NCBI GenBank assembly: GCA_951812925.1
Contig: OX638369.1
Span: 40,729,061-40,793,060, forward strand
Length of the DNA stretch: 64,000 nt
Reading direction: 5' to 3'
Source: Calliopum simillimum
Lineage: Eukaryota; Arthropoda; Insecta; Diptera; Lauxaniidae
Each line of letters starts with the position of its first letter. Positions within the stretch are counted from its first letter, which is position 1. The position numbers and the translations under genes are program-made. The notes beneath the pieces were generated by a model that searched no databases, was not told the DNA's origin, and saw only the letters and a list, made by a program, of their open reading frames with translations. Below are positions 22,685-34,400 of this stretch, piece after piece.

Positions 22685-22760
22685 GAATGTCGTGTGAGTT
22701 GTTTTACACGCACGTTACGCAAGTTTGCCGGGGTTCAACTCCCGCCGCAGGGAGGTTTTT
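22685..22760 (+). other. tRNA-like module (Pol III boxes), degenerate
   Basis: GTGT...ACAC can form a D-stem (about 22692-22709). GGTTCAACTCC at 22732-22742 matches the B-box consensus at 10 of 11 positions, about 40 bp downstream as in a tRNA. A T-run (potential Pol III stop) begins at 22756. Acceptor stem pairing is not convincing. It may be a tRNA pseudogene or the head of a SINE. Confidence 0.35.
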
Positions 22761-23226
22761 TTTTATTTTTTTTAAATTATTTTATGTTTTTTTTTCTTAT
22801 TTTTTATTGTAGACCTTATCTTTTAATGTATTTTTTTTTTTTTTATTTGTTGAATTGAATTGAAATTGAATAAAAAATGATTTTTTTAAGTAAGCAGACA
22901 AAAAAAATATTTTTGAAGATGCATGCCTTCCAATATAAAATTTTGTTTCGAGAGACATTTCTGTTTTAAAATTTTCTTGCCGGGGTTCAACTCCCGCCGC
23001 AGGGAGGTTTTTTTTTATTTTTTTTAAATTATTTTATGTTTTTTTTTCTTATTTTTTATTGTAGACCTTATCTTTTAATGTATTTTTTTTTTATTTGTTG
23101 AATTGAATTGAAATTGAATAAAAAATGATTTTTTTAAGTAAGCAGACAAAAAAAATATTTTTGAAGATGCATGCCTTCCAATATAAAATTTTGTTTCGAG
23201 AGACATTTCTGTTTTAAAATTTTCTT
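22727..23226 (+). repeat. Recent tandem duplication, two 250-bp copies
   Basis: Copy 1 is 22727-22978 and copy 2 is 22979-23226. Both begin GCCGGGGTTCAACTCCCGCC and end with GTTTTAAAATTTTCTT. They differ essentially only in T-run length. The first copy begins within the tRNA-like module, so the B-box half is duplicated but the A-box half is not. The high identity implies a young event. Confidence 0.9.
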
Positions 23227-23257
23227 AATATACAAATAATATACCACTTCATCACAT

Positions 23258-23368
23258 TGGTCAATGGTGTAGAGGTCTAACGAGTTTATAAGTAAAAATA
23301 TCATATTTCTATCTATCATGCGGACGGTCGAAGGTTCGTATCCTCCTGCGGATCATTTATGTTTTTTT
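23258..23368 (+). other. tRNA-like module with longer spacer, degenerate
   Basis: TGGTGTAGAGG (23265-23275) fits the A-box consensus at every position. GGTTCGTATCC (23333-23343) fits the B-box at 10 of 11. The spacing is about 25 bp longer than in an intronless tRNA. A 7-T run at 23362 could end transcription. The D-stem is weak. It is likely a pseudogene or SINE head and not a working tRNA. Confidence 0.4.
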
Positions 23369-24318
23369 AATTGAAATTTAAATTCGTGTATCTTCAATAA
23401 AAATATTTTGATCTTTGTCCTGAGTTTAGGTTTGCCCAACTTCATTTTTAATAAACTCGTTAAAGTCTCTATTTAATATATGAAATAAATAATAAAACTG
23501 AAGATGTTTTTCTTCGTTTTTATTATTTTGTCTGCTCAGTGTAGTTGAAAATTTTTAAACAAGTTGGGAAAATTGTATTGTTTCAAAACAGTATCCAAGT
23601 AGTTAAAATAATCGATAAACTCAAAAAATGTTGAGGAAAAGAAATTTTTAAAATTTAGAGAAATGTTAAAAAAGAGCTTATTTTTTACCGAAATAATATT
23701 TATTAATACATGAAAAATGAAGTGTGAAAAGTCCATTGTGAAAATCTGTTTACATAAAAAGTTATTCAGAAGAAAAATTCCAAAAATCACTTTTTTGCAG
23801 AAAAATATTGTCCCACAATATTAAAGCTCTATGAATTTTCAATAGAATGTTGTTAGAGTGGTATTTGTACGACTTACAGCTTATGAATTATAGCACTTTG
23901 AAGATCAACATTTATATAACTCCGCACATTTGAGCGCAGCGAAACATCTTTATTTAAGATAACTCCTTAACTACAAATTGTACGAAAACATTTCTTACAG
24001 TTTTTAATAGGTAGCCGATATGTGTCCTACTACGCATATTAGTGGTCTGCACAAGATATCTCGAAATATAATGTACTTTTCTTTACACTTATATTTTACA
24101 CTGAACTGAAGCAATTGATCCAAAATAACCAAGATTCAAACCTTCACTGTACACTGATTTCATTTTGACACTGAAGTACACTGTCTGGTTTTATGAGTGT
24201 CAAAAAAAAACCAGATGCTAACAAATACTTCAGTATACTGTATTTCATATAAACTTCAGGTCAGTGTAAAATGTGCGAGTAGAAAAACTACTGCAAAATT
24301 TATTTGCAATAGCTTTCA
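23369..24318. other. AT-rich stretch with CACTGAACTGAAG motifs
   Basis: No gene. From about 24095 the text ACTGAACTGAAGCAA appears, and again at 24655 and 24713 beyond the small element at 24321-24588. That element therefore probably inserted into an older repeat. Confidence 0.35.
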
Positions 24319-24320
24319 TA

Positions 24321-24588
24321 AATTGAGGAGTGGCCGTACCAAAGGGCCTAAGTACCATTTCGAGGCAAAAGTAATGTCATACTTTTTATGTGCCTAATGG
24401 TCTGTCATTTGACTGTTATAATTTTTTCAACATGATGATTGATGTCATCATAAATCATCAAAAAAATTTTTAGTGAAAACAGAAAACAATTTTATTAATT
24501 TCTAACAAAATACCACCCGTTTCATATTATGACACTATTTTTGCCTTGAAATGGTACTTAGGCCCTTTGGTACGGCCAATCCTCAATT
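24321..24588. mobile_element. Terminal-inverted-repeat MITE, 60-bp termini
   Basis: The left end AATTGAGGAGTGGCCGTACC and the right end GGTACGGCCAATCCTCAATT are inverted copies. The match continues for about 60 bp (AAAGGGCCTAAGTACCATTT and so on). The inner termini contain 'GGCAAAAGTAATGTCATA', a motif shared with the elements at 30230-30560 and 42946-43183. TA-rich flanks suggest a Tc1/mariner-type target. Confidence 0.75.
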
Positions 24589-24590
24589 AT

Positions 24591-24925
24591 ATTTCACTCT
24601 TTTGTAGCATTTAAGTAGTAGTGTACACGTGAACAACAGTTGTTATATACACTGAACTGAACTGAAGCAAATCAAACAAGACAGGTCTGTGCATTACTTA
24701 CTTGTTTTTTCTTCTGAACTGAAGTATTTGATAAATAAAATGCATAACGTATCTCGATACGAAATGCCTTAAAACTCTAACAAGATGTCTTCTGCAGAAC
24801 CCTAATATATATGAAAATTGTCACATGATTTCGAAAAAAAAAATGGAGTTTTTACTTAAAATTATGAAGAGTTTTTTTTAGTTTCTGACGGGATACAAAC
24901 ATTTAAAAAAATCAAAAATATAAAT
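24591..24925. other. AT-rich stretch, older repeat continues
   Basis: Holds two more CTGAACTGAAG motifs (about 24655 and 24713) and nothing else recognised. Confidence 0.35.
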
Positions 24926-25545
24926 TACACTGTGCAACATAAAAATCTAGATTTGCTCTCGATGACTTTTATTTGACTAACTCAGGGTAGCTGATTCCGA
25001 ATCCGGCAACCGTGTTTTCCTAACACGTCTGAGATCAGAGTTATCCTTGATTTAAAGTGCAGAAAATGCTTTTTCCAGACACATGGCGTACATCTAGAGA
25101 GTAGTGTAGTTCATTTTTGTCAGCTACACCCATGTCTTCTTCTTTAAACCATATCTTAAACTTTTCAAATTGTGTCATTACTTTGCGAGACTTCATCCAT
25201 TGAAGTTAAGCTATACAAATTTAATACAGTTCTTTAAACGGACATGGACGATAACTTTTTTAATGGCTGATATCTCAGAAAGTATTGATCCAATTGGAAA
25301 AGTTAAAGTTTTAGTTTTAAGAGGAAGATCAGGGCTATTCAACACTGCTGATAAAAGTAAACTACACTATTTGCTGGATGTGCCATTTGTCTGAAAATAG
25401 CGTTTTCTGCAATTTAAATCAAGGATAACTCAGATCTCAGAAGTGATAGGCAAAAAAGGTTACCAAATTTGGAATCAGTGACCCCGAAAAAGTTATCGAA
25501 ATCAAATTCAGATTGGTTTCCCCTCAATTTGTTGCACTGTGTTGT
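24926..25545. mobile_element. Foldback element, CACTGTGCAACA termini
   Basis: The left end CACTGTGCAACATAAA pairs with GTTGCACTGTG at the right. The arms are about 200-230 bp and imperfect, for example CTGATTCCGAATCCGG with its counterpart near 25470 and GAGTTATCCTTGATTTAAA near 25415. The arm text resembles the foldback at 36731-37561 (AATCCGG followed by CGTCTGAGA), and the termini resemble ACACAGGTCAACAAAA at 45.4 and 52.75 kb, so these look like one superfamily. The 74-codon frame at 25170 lies in the loop and is not called. Confidence 0.7.
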
Positions 25546-25612
25546 ATATCAAATAAAATTTGTCCTTATGAAAAAATTATAAAAATAACCAAAAAATAAA
25601 AAAAAAACTTAC

Positions 25613-25878
25613 TTTGGCTGCGGAAAAGAATCCCTTTTCGATTTGCGACGTCTCAACAGCAAACGTTTCCCCACTTTAACACGCATTTTAGATTTAAAGC
25701 TGCTACCGCCTGTGTGCGCTTGTGTTGCAAAAGAAACGGGTGGTTGTGCTGGTGGTGGTGGTAGTGATGATGATGGTGACGTTCTTGTAAGTGTTGTTGT
25801 TGATGGTGGCAGGAAGTTGGAGGTGGGATAAATTTTATGCGATTGCCCTATGTTATCCGTTTTGATGCAGTTGATTGT
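25613..25878 (-). CDS. Candidate exon of an unrecognised host gene
   Basis: On the minus strand a frame stays open from a stop at about 25879 to 25613. It reads a Ser/Pro/Thr-rich stretch (LPPSTTTLTRTSPSSSLPPP) followed by a basic stretch, MRVKVGKRLLLRRRKSKRD. It ends at a strong splice donor, CAAA|GTAAGT (the GT at 25612-25611), followed by a T-rich intron. The only in-frame ATG is 25686-25684, in a good fly start context (AAAATGC). Two readings are possible: a first coding exon of 74 nt (25613-25686) with upstream 5' UTR, or an internal exon using a weak acceptor near 25877. The basic cluster could be a nuclear signal. I do not recognise the protein. No downstream exon was found in the window. 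Confidence 0.35.
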
Positions 25879-25944
25879 AACTCGTTACACAAAAGTAAAA
25901 TTCCAAATAAAATTTTTTGAAAATCCTTTCCAACACAAAGATAA

Positions 25945-25972
25945 CTTTCGATTATCTTTCTTATCGATCACA
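25945..25972 (-). promoter_or_regulatory. Possible DRE-like promoter motif
   Basis: TTATCGATCA matches the DNA-replication-related element core TATCGATA at 7 of 8 positions. It lies about 70-90 bp upstream, on the minus strand, of the candidate exon. Such motifs mark many fly core promoters, but chance occurrence in AT-rich DNA is easy. Confidence 0.2.
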
Positions 25973-26760
25973 GCACTCAAAATTTAAATATTGTAAAAAT
26001 ATTTTTATATTTTTTTTTATTTTTATACTAAAGTATAATAATCTTCTACTTTGATATGTTCCTTCTTCCTCTTAACTCTTATTTTGATTGGTCTCCTCGT
26101 ACTTTATAAGCTCGTTTAGTTTCCTAGTTATTTGTCATCAGGTACAATTTTTTATTTTCGTTTCTTTTTTTTTTTTTTTTTGTAATTTTTTCTGCTAAAA
26201 CGTCAAAATAACGTTTTCCACCTTTCTTTTGTACATTTTTTCTATTATTATTTGTGTTATAGTCTTCATCGATTTGACAGTTCTGTTATTATCTTTAGAT
26301 GCATCTACTGTACGAGTGTAATTAGTATGATGAATAGCAAACTTTTTTTTTTCGGTGTGTTAAAGTTTGAAACACTCACTGCGTTATAATTATCAAAGCA
26401 CACGAAATCGGAAAATCTCAAAATTTAACCCACATTTAAGTAGCACACGTGGGCATATAAACAAATCAAAAGTAGGTGAAAAGGCAAAACATTTCAAATG
26501 TAAGCAATTAAGCCACGATGATATTACTTTGATTTTTTCAGCTAAAATTTTTAAGGTACATAAAGTTAATATGTCCGAATTGACTTGGATGTATGTCTAG
26601 AATCCAGAGATACCGGTTTGTGTCTCTCTGGAGACTGTCAAGAGAGGAAGTTTCTTTCGTTTTCTTCAAAAACCAACCGGTAAAGCTCTCTATCTTTTTT
26701 GCACCGTATCCCTGACCTTCGAATAATAAGTAAAGGTCTTGGAAACGTATTGACAGAAAC
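25973..26760. other. T-rich stretch, nothing recognised
   Basis: It contains long T-runs (26166-26182) and pyrimidine-rich text. If the candidate exon is real this could be upstream sequence. A 77-codon frame at 26367 has no recognisable features. Confidence 0.35.
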
Positions 26761-26763
26761 AGG

Positions 26764-27122
26764 TTAGAAGTGCCACGCTGTTTTATCTAAAAGCGCTTAA
26801 CTTTTGGTCAAAGCTTCTATGAACCATTTCTGGTGTTTCAGTAAAGCATTTTGATTGTATGGAAGGAGCCACGCCTACTTTTTGAGTCCTTCAACTTTTT
26901 TTTAGAGATTGCCTTTCTCGTATTTGTGTATATTTTGGTTACATTATCGGAAATAATTCTCTTATTGTTGCATTTTGAAAGTTTTTATGAGCGTTAGGCG
27001 TGTCCACTAACCGATTTACCCAATTTACAATTCCCCGAGCTTGTTTTAGTGATGTACAAAATATAATCAAACTAACCAGCTTAGTTTTCCCGTTCACAGG
27101 CGGACACACACAAAAACAGACG
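26764..27122 (-). mobile_element. DINE-1-like element, partial
   Basis: It contains degraded array units with GTGCCACGCTG and GAGCCACGCCTAC, then GCGTTAGGCGTGTCC and the block ending at CAGTTTTCCC-like text (about 27087), as in the complete copies. It stops inside the (GTCY) region, so the 5' core is missing. Confidence 0.65.
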
Positions 27123-27400
27123 AAGCCATTTTTGATTGAACAGAAAAATCGTAGTTGATTGTGGACGAAACTGTCGCGAGAATCATCGAGAAAATTCCAC
27201 CTAACACCGATGGATGGAAAATATGCAAAAATATGGGTGAAAAATTCAGTATTTATCTGACTGTAAAGATTAAGTATTTAAGTGTTTACTAAAAATATTT
27301 GCGATATTTGTTATTCAAAGTTATTTAAAGTGTCTGAATTGTTATTTCATTGTGTTGTAAAATAATAAGAAAAGTTTTCAATAAAAATAATTCAAATAAA
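27123..27400. other. Unassigned AT-rich segment between two DINE-like copies
   Basis: A plus-strand frame reading DETVARIIEKIPPNTDGWK is open for about 40 codons near 27165-27290. I do not recognise it. AATAAA-type text ends the segment just before the next element. Confidence 0.3.
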
Positions 27401-28213
27401 ACTAGTAAGGGTACCTTTGACCTGTCCAAACATTAAATACAACACACTGTACAACACACTCTTTTCCGAATTCGATTAGCTCTTGGTCAGATCGTGCACT
27501 TACTGTCCTCAGTGTCTGAGCAAAATTTGGTTGGTATATCATAAAAAGAAGCTTTCAGTATAACATTTTGAAGCTTTTGCTTATATGGAAGAAGCCACGC
27601 TCTCTTGCCCGACTTCACCTAGTTTTTGCTCAGAGATTGCTTTAAATGGTTTTACTGCCTGAGTGAAATTTAGTTGGATTATCTCAAAAAACGTTTTCAG
27701 TATACTATTTTGAAGCTTTTGCTTATATGAGAGGTGCCACACCCTTTCAGTCGATTTCGTCTAGAACTTGCTTTTACTGTTCAAAGTGTCTGAGTGAAAT
27801 TTAGTTGGAATATCTCTAAAAAACGTTTTTAGTATAGCATTTTGAAACTTTTGCTTATATGGGGGATACAATTTTTTTTCAGAGATTTTGCTTAGTTTTG
27901 ATTGCATTGTCGTCAAAAATACTCCTAAAGTTGGATATTGAACATATTCTTCGTATGGGCGGTAGGCGTGTCCGTTGACCAATTTCACTAATTTTCAAGC
28001 AAACTTTGACTACGGATGGAGTGTACTAAGCTTCATTGAATTATCTTGGTTCCAAAAAATATTAAAATGATTTCAACGGAAATTCAGACAGATAGACAAA
28101 CGGACATGGCTATATCGACTCAACAGGTGACGCTGATCAATAATATATATACTTTTTCATACCTTCCACGTCTTCTTCTCCTCGTTACAAACGGAAAGAC
28201 AAAGTGAATATTA
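27401..28213 (-). mobile_element. DINE-1-like element, nearly complete
   Basis: The 3' end (ACTAGTAAGG) is at 27401. Array units follow at about 27590, 27735 and 27860, then GGGCGGTAGGCGTGTCC (27957). The core is seen on the plus strand as GGCTATATCGACTCAACAGG and TGACGCTGATCAA. It stops at GACAAAGTGAATAT (28199-28212), so the last 20-odd bases of the 5' end are missing. The (GTCY) tract is short (AGACAGATAGACAAACGGAC). Confidence 0.8.
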
Positions 28214-28825
28214 TAACTTGGCGAGTTTTCTGGTGCCGCCAAATCAATTTAGATGCTGATGTGCCTGTTATTTCAAAATCAAAATCTATGAAGAATATCA
28301 AACTTTGATTTTTCCCTCCCAATTAAGTAAAGGAAGATTACAAATGGACTCCAACGCTATCTTCGTTCAAGCCAAGCAAACTATATTTAAAAGTTTTGCA
28401 GCCTTCAATTTGCTGAAATTATTCAAAAAATTTCAAACATCACAATGATATTTTACCTGACCGCAACACATATTTGAGTCAAACCATCTTGGTAACACCG
28501 CAAGTATTGAGTTCAAAAACCTTATAATGTTTGGGATGTGCAGAGTTCTTGATTTAGTCCACATAGAATAATATGTTTATGTGCTAAAAACTAATGAAAT
28601 ATGTTCGGGAACTCATATGCAACCTTCAAACCCATTTTTGGCCACTCTTCAGAAATTATTTTATCTTTTGATATAGAGTATATGTTGAAAGTAATTGGCA
28701 CCCCCTGATTCGAAATCAGTCTTCAAGAAAATTTTTTACCCCAACTCGTTTTAGCTTTATTTCGGAAAATCAAGTATTCGATTAATCGAACGTTGGCCGT
28801 TAGCCAATACCACATATACGACAAA
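28214..28825. other. AT-rich stretch, nothing recognised
   Basis: No gene. TTCGATTAATCGAA-like palindromes occur at 28772, 29091 and 29442, around the next element. Confidence 0.35.
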
Positions 28826-29086
28826 ACGTGGTTGGTGAACACCTCGTTGTCCGTCAGCGGGAAGGTAAATATCGTCGATGCCAGTTGAAAGGTGGCTCGT
28901 GAAACTAAAATTAGCCAAAATTTACACCTTTCCCCACTATGTTAAGGCATATTTCTTTTACTCCACACATCTGTCGTACAGGGGGAAGTGGGTAAATTAA
29001 AGCGAATTTTAGCGTCACAAGGCTTTCAACTGACATCGACGATATTTACCTTCCGTCTGACAGACTATTAGGTGTTCACCAACCAT
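28826..29086. mobile_element. Inverted-repeat MITE, TGGTTGGTGAACACC termini
   Basis: The left TGGTTGGTGAACACC is the exact reverse complement of the right GGTGTTCACCAACCA. Inner arms include GGAAGGTAAATATCGTCGAT and its complement near 29040. The whole is about 260 bp and non-coding. The text ATTAATCGAAC occurs on both sides (28775 and 29093) and might be part of a longer target duplication, but 40 bp intervene at the left. Confidence 0.7.
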
Positions 29087-30229
29087 GTTCTATTAATCGA
29101 ACACCTCACTTTGACTCATGACTTTGTCATTCAAGTGTTGACACATGTTGAACTTTGGATTAGAAACAAAAGTTTGGTACTTCGACTATAAAACTTCATC
29201 ATCATTTTTTTTTTTTTTTTTTTTTTTTGATTTGTCATAATTATTTATTTTGAATAATATATTAAGAACGTATTTTTCAACCACATCCTTCTAAATACTG
29301 GAGGAGGGAAGGGAAGTGGTATACAAAATTTTCAAAAAGTTAAAGATCAAAGTAATAGAATGAAGGCACTAACTATCTTTCTGATGTCATTAACTTTCAT
29401 ACTTAGTTTGAAAAATTATTGAAAATAGATCGTTTTACTGTTCGATTAATCGAAACCGAAAATGAGTTAAGTAATAAAAATATGAAAAAAACTTAAGAAA
29501 AATATTGCATTACAACGGCTTAAGGTCAAACTAAAAATAGAAAGGAAAAAAAAAAAACATAAATAAAACAAAAAGGTGACAACATTGTCAAAAGGGTGTA
29601 AAGAAATGGCGTCAAACTTTTATTGAGAGGGCGGAGGTCTGCCTGACCAACCTAAGCAATCGATGAATCGATACAAGTTTTTTTCTACGAATTTTCTCAT
29701 GTAGATATTTTGTAATTTTGAAAATCACATGGACACCAGGTGATGGTGATGATGATGATGATGTTCACGGTGAAGGTTATGACAGTGGACACAGCTGAGA
29801 AGGTTCTTTGTCTACATACATACATATATATGTATGAGTGCGTCTGAGCATGTGAGGGTGAATTGGAATATATATATATTTTTTGTTGTACACACAAAAC
29901 AAACCATAAGCGAGTACGAGTATAAACATTTTCTAATAAAATAACACACGTAGTAATTTTATAGAATTGTAACATAACGAGTAGATACATTGGAGAGGAA
30001 AATGATACAAACTTGGTAAAAGTGATTTTGGATAAACTCGCCAAACATAAAATTACAATCACGTGACCGTGGCAAACATTGTTTCATTGTATTATTTGTT
30101 GAAAAAGCATAAAATTGAAGATAAAAACTTTCTACTTTTTGAGCGTTGTAGCTTCGAGGGAGTCCATTAGTTCAATGCTTAACAGAAAAAGGTTTTGTTT
30201 TTGAAGAGCTTTATCTCGCTAATTTTATA
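29087..30229. other. AT-rich stretch with simple repeats
   Basis: It holds a T-run of more than 20 bases (about 29207-29229), a (GAT)n tract near 29741-29763 and (TA)n near 29867-29880. The 121-codon minus-strand frame (29697-30062) is built largely over these simple repeats and looks non-coding. Confidence 0.4.
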
Positions 30230-30560
30230 CAAGGTGCGGAAAAAGTAATGTCACAATGTAAATGTGCCATAATTTTTACAATTGATGTCAAATATTAGTT
30301 TACTTTGAAGTCTAAATAGTTGACATATAGGGAATTATCCGACAGTAAGTTAACTAATTAAGAGTCAGTTGATTTTTTGCGCAACAATACAAAAGGTGCA
30401 GCAGTGAAGGTTTTTCACCGATGTCACATTTATGATTTAATGTTATAAATTCTACATTTTCATATAAATTTTTTGTGGAAACAGAACCCAATTTTTATCA
30501 TTTTTAACAAAATGGCAGCTAATTCAGACTAAGACATTACTTTTGGACAGTGCATTAAAA
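30230..30560. mobile_element. Degenerate MITE with AAAAGTAATGTC termini
   Basis: AAAAAGTAATGTCAC at the left and GACATTACTTTTGG at the right are inverted. The interior text ('AACAAAATGGCAGCTAATTCA') resembles the interior of 42946-43183 and 24321-24588. The boundaries are approximate and no target duplication is visible. Confidence 0.5.
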
Positions 30561-33500
30561 AGTGTTATTCAATATAGCTTGTGATAATTTCGTTTTATGC
30601 ATTACAGACTATTTGACTATACAGTATTTACTTGTGTGAAGAAGATGAGCAAAGCAAAACACATTTAACTTTATCTACTTGTACATCCGCTTCGAAGGCA
30701 CCCTCTTGACTTTGCCCTTCACAGGATTAATTGAGCACGCCATACATATCACCCGTATTTTGATATCACACCGATAACAAACATGAAATCGTGCTCATCA
30801 CTTAATTAATTAATGATGTATAAATCAAAACTCGTGACTAAACTTCGTCATAATCAAAAAAGAAACAAACCATTCGTTGTTTTTTCTTCTATTTATACAA
30901 TTAGTATTTAAAAATAAATTGTGCGTCATTTTCGGCACCTTCCAAGTTAATATTGAAATTAGAAAATTGTGGGCATTTTGTGTTGGTGATATTTGGCAGG
31001 TAATAATGTGACTTCATCATATGGGTGATATCATAATTCCCATAGGGATTACGGTTTGAAATTTTAGTTTACAAAGAGATACATACGTGGGTCAATCGTT
31101 GCGTAAGCAATTAAGATTTGGGTTGACATCTCCGATTATTATGAAAATTGGTGTAAAGTTAGTATTTGACATACGTATAACTGTGGTAAAATGATTTTTC
31201 AAAACTTCGAAAAAATTCAAGATGATGGCCATACGAAGTCCGATTCAACTTTTAGATACTCATTTGTTTGAAAATTCAAAGCTCTTCGGATTTTGATCCG
31301 ATTTCAATGGAATTTTCGGAGTTAGTGCAAAAAAAAAATAAGTTTTTGAAAAAAAATTACACTGAAAACAAAAAATTTATTTTAAGTGGAATAAAAGCAT
31401 TTTTTCTTTTTTAAAGCCAATTTGGTGCTTGGTGCACCATTTTTATTTTGTTTTTTTTTTTAATATTTTTATTGAAAAGCTAATTTTATGATAATTATTT
31501 ATCAATCTTCAGAATTGTGGTATCTTTTACGGCTATCAAGTTATGAATTTTTGAAGTTGTTTAATGTTGTGTTTATCATGAGTCGTTGGTGTACGTGCGC
31601 TTCACTATAGGGTTGGCACCGTCCAGATTGTATTTTTTTTTCAGTGGCTACTGGTAAAATTTTTTTAAGAAAATTTTTGAAGAATATTTTAACCCATTAT
31701 AACCAAGTTTTTGGAAAAGATGTCGAAAAGACACTTAAAAACGGGACACAATATATGGGGATTGGATGTTTCTACTTTCCATATCTTTTTAATGGTAGCA
31801 AAAATACGTTCGACAGGAGAAGATATTTCAGGCATGGCACATTCTACGTGCTCAAATGTTTAAATACTTAGTTCAACCCATCGTTCTACTGTTTTGCTTT
31901 GTTTTTCCCATTCCATAAACTTTTTTCTATATAGTAATTCTTGATAAAATTGTATTGCATTAAGACTTTTCATGAATTCGGTATCGAGTTAAACGATTTG
32001 TTTCAGCTACAATTTTCATTGAAGCATTCACAGTAATCCAGCTGCTGGTAACTGATTTCAAAACTAGCCACGAAAAGTTATTGAAATGTCGAAAATTTTC
32101 AGTCCATCAATCTACGAATTCGCTTGCATCACTTGAGGAAAAGTCCAAGAAAAAAAGGCGTATCGTATCGTGGCATTGTAAGATTATGTGAAGATGATAA
32201 ACATTCGGTCACTAGACGATTAGTTTAAGCGGATTACAAAGCTTTCAGGTGTTTACTAATGACAAAATGATTTTCAATGGCTGTTATTCCAGAATTCGCA
32301 ATCTTGAATTGTGAATTATTCGTACTGCACCGCACATTGCTATCGGATGTGGTCTTATTTATAAATGGATACAACTTTGCAAGTTTACGTCGCGCTGCGC
32401 TTATTTTTTCATTTTTAATAAATAAAATCACAACCATTAACGATAAACGAAAATTTCACTTTGTTGAGGACATGTCATCAATGTTGTTACTATCTTCAGG
32501 AAAAAATTTCTTTTCAAAATACAAAATGTACAAAATGGGGTCAAAAAGTGTCAAAATAAATTCATAGTGTTTCAAAGTTTTTGCTTGTATGGAAAATGCC
32601 GCGTTCAACTACGCAACCAATTGCTTTCATCACCAGACATTTGCTTGCTGAGTTTGGTTAGTTTTTAAAAACAGTTTTCAGGTATTTACTTCTATGGAAT
32701 GTGTCTAGGCCATTTTTGTTTTAGTAACATAGAAAAATTTTGTTCAAAAGTTTCTGAATCCACCTTTAGCAAATGTGCAAGTAAAACAAGTTCGCAGCCT
32801 CGAAGTATTTGTATAATGGCAAAGATTAATCTCTTTTTAAGATGAGAAATGAGTTATTTTCTCTGTGGCATCATTAAAGAAATTTTTGTCGGGTTATAAA
32901 CTACGCCAAAGAAATTACACTTAGTTTGATCATGGCAGTGCCTTGGGAACATTATTTCTTCGTATTTCACTTAAACAGCGAACGTAAATTTATGCTAAGA
33001 TTAATTTATTTATTCGACTAAAAATATGGCACCATAGCAACTTCAAGTTAGTACCTCAGGTATCCAAGTGCGCAAAGGAAAGAAAAAACAGCTCTGGAGG
33101 TTTTCCACATAATTGAATGTGAAAGGATTATTCTCTTGAAGAAAAAGACACATAAAAATGAAGTCAAAATGTATGAGTTAAATAAAGGCACAATACAATA
33201 TTAATACATACATATGCATATATAAATGATATGTATGTGTGTATAAATAATATGTAAATGTAAGAAAATAGACAGTACACAAGGCATAAGGGCACATCTA
33301 AACTTTTCATGGAAATTTTTCATGTTTTTCTTTTTCCTCATACACTTGTTGCTAAATTTAGCAACATAAATATAAAAATACATAAAAATATTGAAGGAAA
33401 ATTTTGTTATTTTTTCTTTTTTTTGCATCTCGTTGACATAATTTATGTCTGCGTGTGTGTGTACGTAAATTCAGACTCACTCAAACATTATGAAGGTAAA

Positions 33501-33955
33501 CATAAAATATGCTAATGGGGGTAAAGCTACTGAATTATTCAAATATTTTCAGGTAATTCTGAGAGAGAATTTTCCATGATTTTGTTTATTTTTTCCAGAA
33601 ATGAATGTTTTAAGTTTTAAACTTCTATGCTCGCTAGATTTATTTTATGTATTTTAGGGATGTACTAGGTGTTGCATCTTTGTTGGCCACACTAAAAAAT
33701 CGCTGTGAATTAGACATCTTTATGAAATTTTCAATGCCAACACAAACTTTGTTTCAAAAAATGGGCACCCAATCAAGGCACTTAAAATTAAGGAAAAATG
33801 TTTTTAGAGTCATTGTGTACATGTTTCATTCGATATAGAATATTGTAAAACACGAAAAAGGATTATGCTGTGATCGAGCGTTTTCGCTCTCTATCGCAAA
33901 TAGCGTTTTCGCCATACATATTTAGACATTGGAAATTCCACGATCAACCCCAAAA
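30561..33955. other. Long AT-rich stretch, little recognised
   Basis: No gene supported. TACACTGAAAACAAAAAAT at 31357 and its rough inverse (TTTTTTTTTCAGTG, about 31630-31643) may bound a small element. At 32570-32700 the text TTTTGCTTGTATGGAAAATG resembles a worn DINE-like array unit. Frames at 31644, 32277 and 33309 have no recognised domain. Confidence 0.35.
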
Positions 33956-33959
33956 ATCT

Positions 33960-34400
33960 AAAAAAAAGATGTCAAAAAAGTGAGCTGAGATTTTTTTAAA
34001 ATTTTTCAAAGGTCATTTAGAGGTCGCTCATTACACGATTTATGAAACATCTCGGCTTGGTGCGGTTTTTATTTTCTTATGGCCTCAAAAATACTCGAGA
34101 TGAGTAATGCGATCTATTAAATTTTTAGTTTTGAATCCATATGTACATAAAATCAATTGTTTTTTTTAGCTTAAATACCCACTAGAAACGTATTTTCGAA
34201 ACTTCATCATTCTGTAAAACTCTAAAACTACATTATGGATAGAACTTATTTTTCCAAGGTGACAAGGTGCAAGGATCAACTTCCTAGAACATCTTAACCC
34301 ATTATATCCTATTTTTACGGGTCTTTTTCACTACTTTTTCCGAAAATGGGTAATAATGGGTTAAAGTTTTCCACAAAAATATTTTATAGTAAATTTCACT
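33960..34400 (+). repeat. Dispersed repeat 'R34', copy without insertion
   Basis: The same text occurs at 43810-44430 and 49735-50095: GGTCATTTAGAGGTCG, CCCACTAGAAACGTATTTTC, CTGTAAAACTCTAAAACTAC, TTATATCCTATTTTTACGGG. This copy is uninterrupted at CTCTAAAACTACATT (about 34217), the site where the 43.9-kb copy carries a hAT-like insertion. Unknown class, no coding potential. Confidence 0.7.

Noticed and set aside
23258..23368. Functional intron-containing tRNA gene
   Set aside because: A- and B-boxes are good, but acceptor and anticodon stems do not pair convincingly.
29697..30062. 121-codon minus-strand frame
   Set aside because: It runs through (GAT)n, (TA)n and T-rich simple sequence, has no domain and no splice or start context worth reporting.
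31357..31645. Small hAT-type element with CACTGAAAA termini
   Set aside because: The inverse match is mostly poly-A/T and no 8-bp duplication is present.
32040..32330. Plus-strand text resembling a transposase helix-turn-helix (near 32140-32225)
   Set aside because: Only about 25 codons look protein-like and no flanking block of any family follows.
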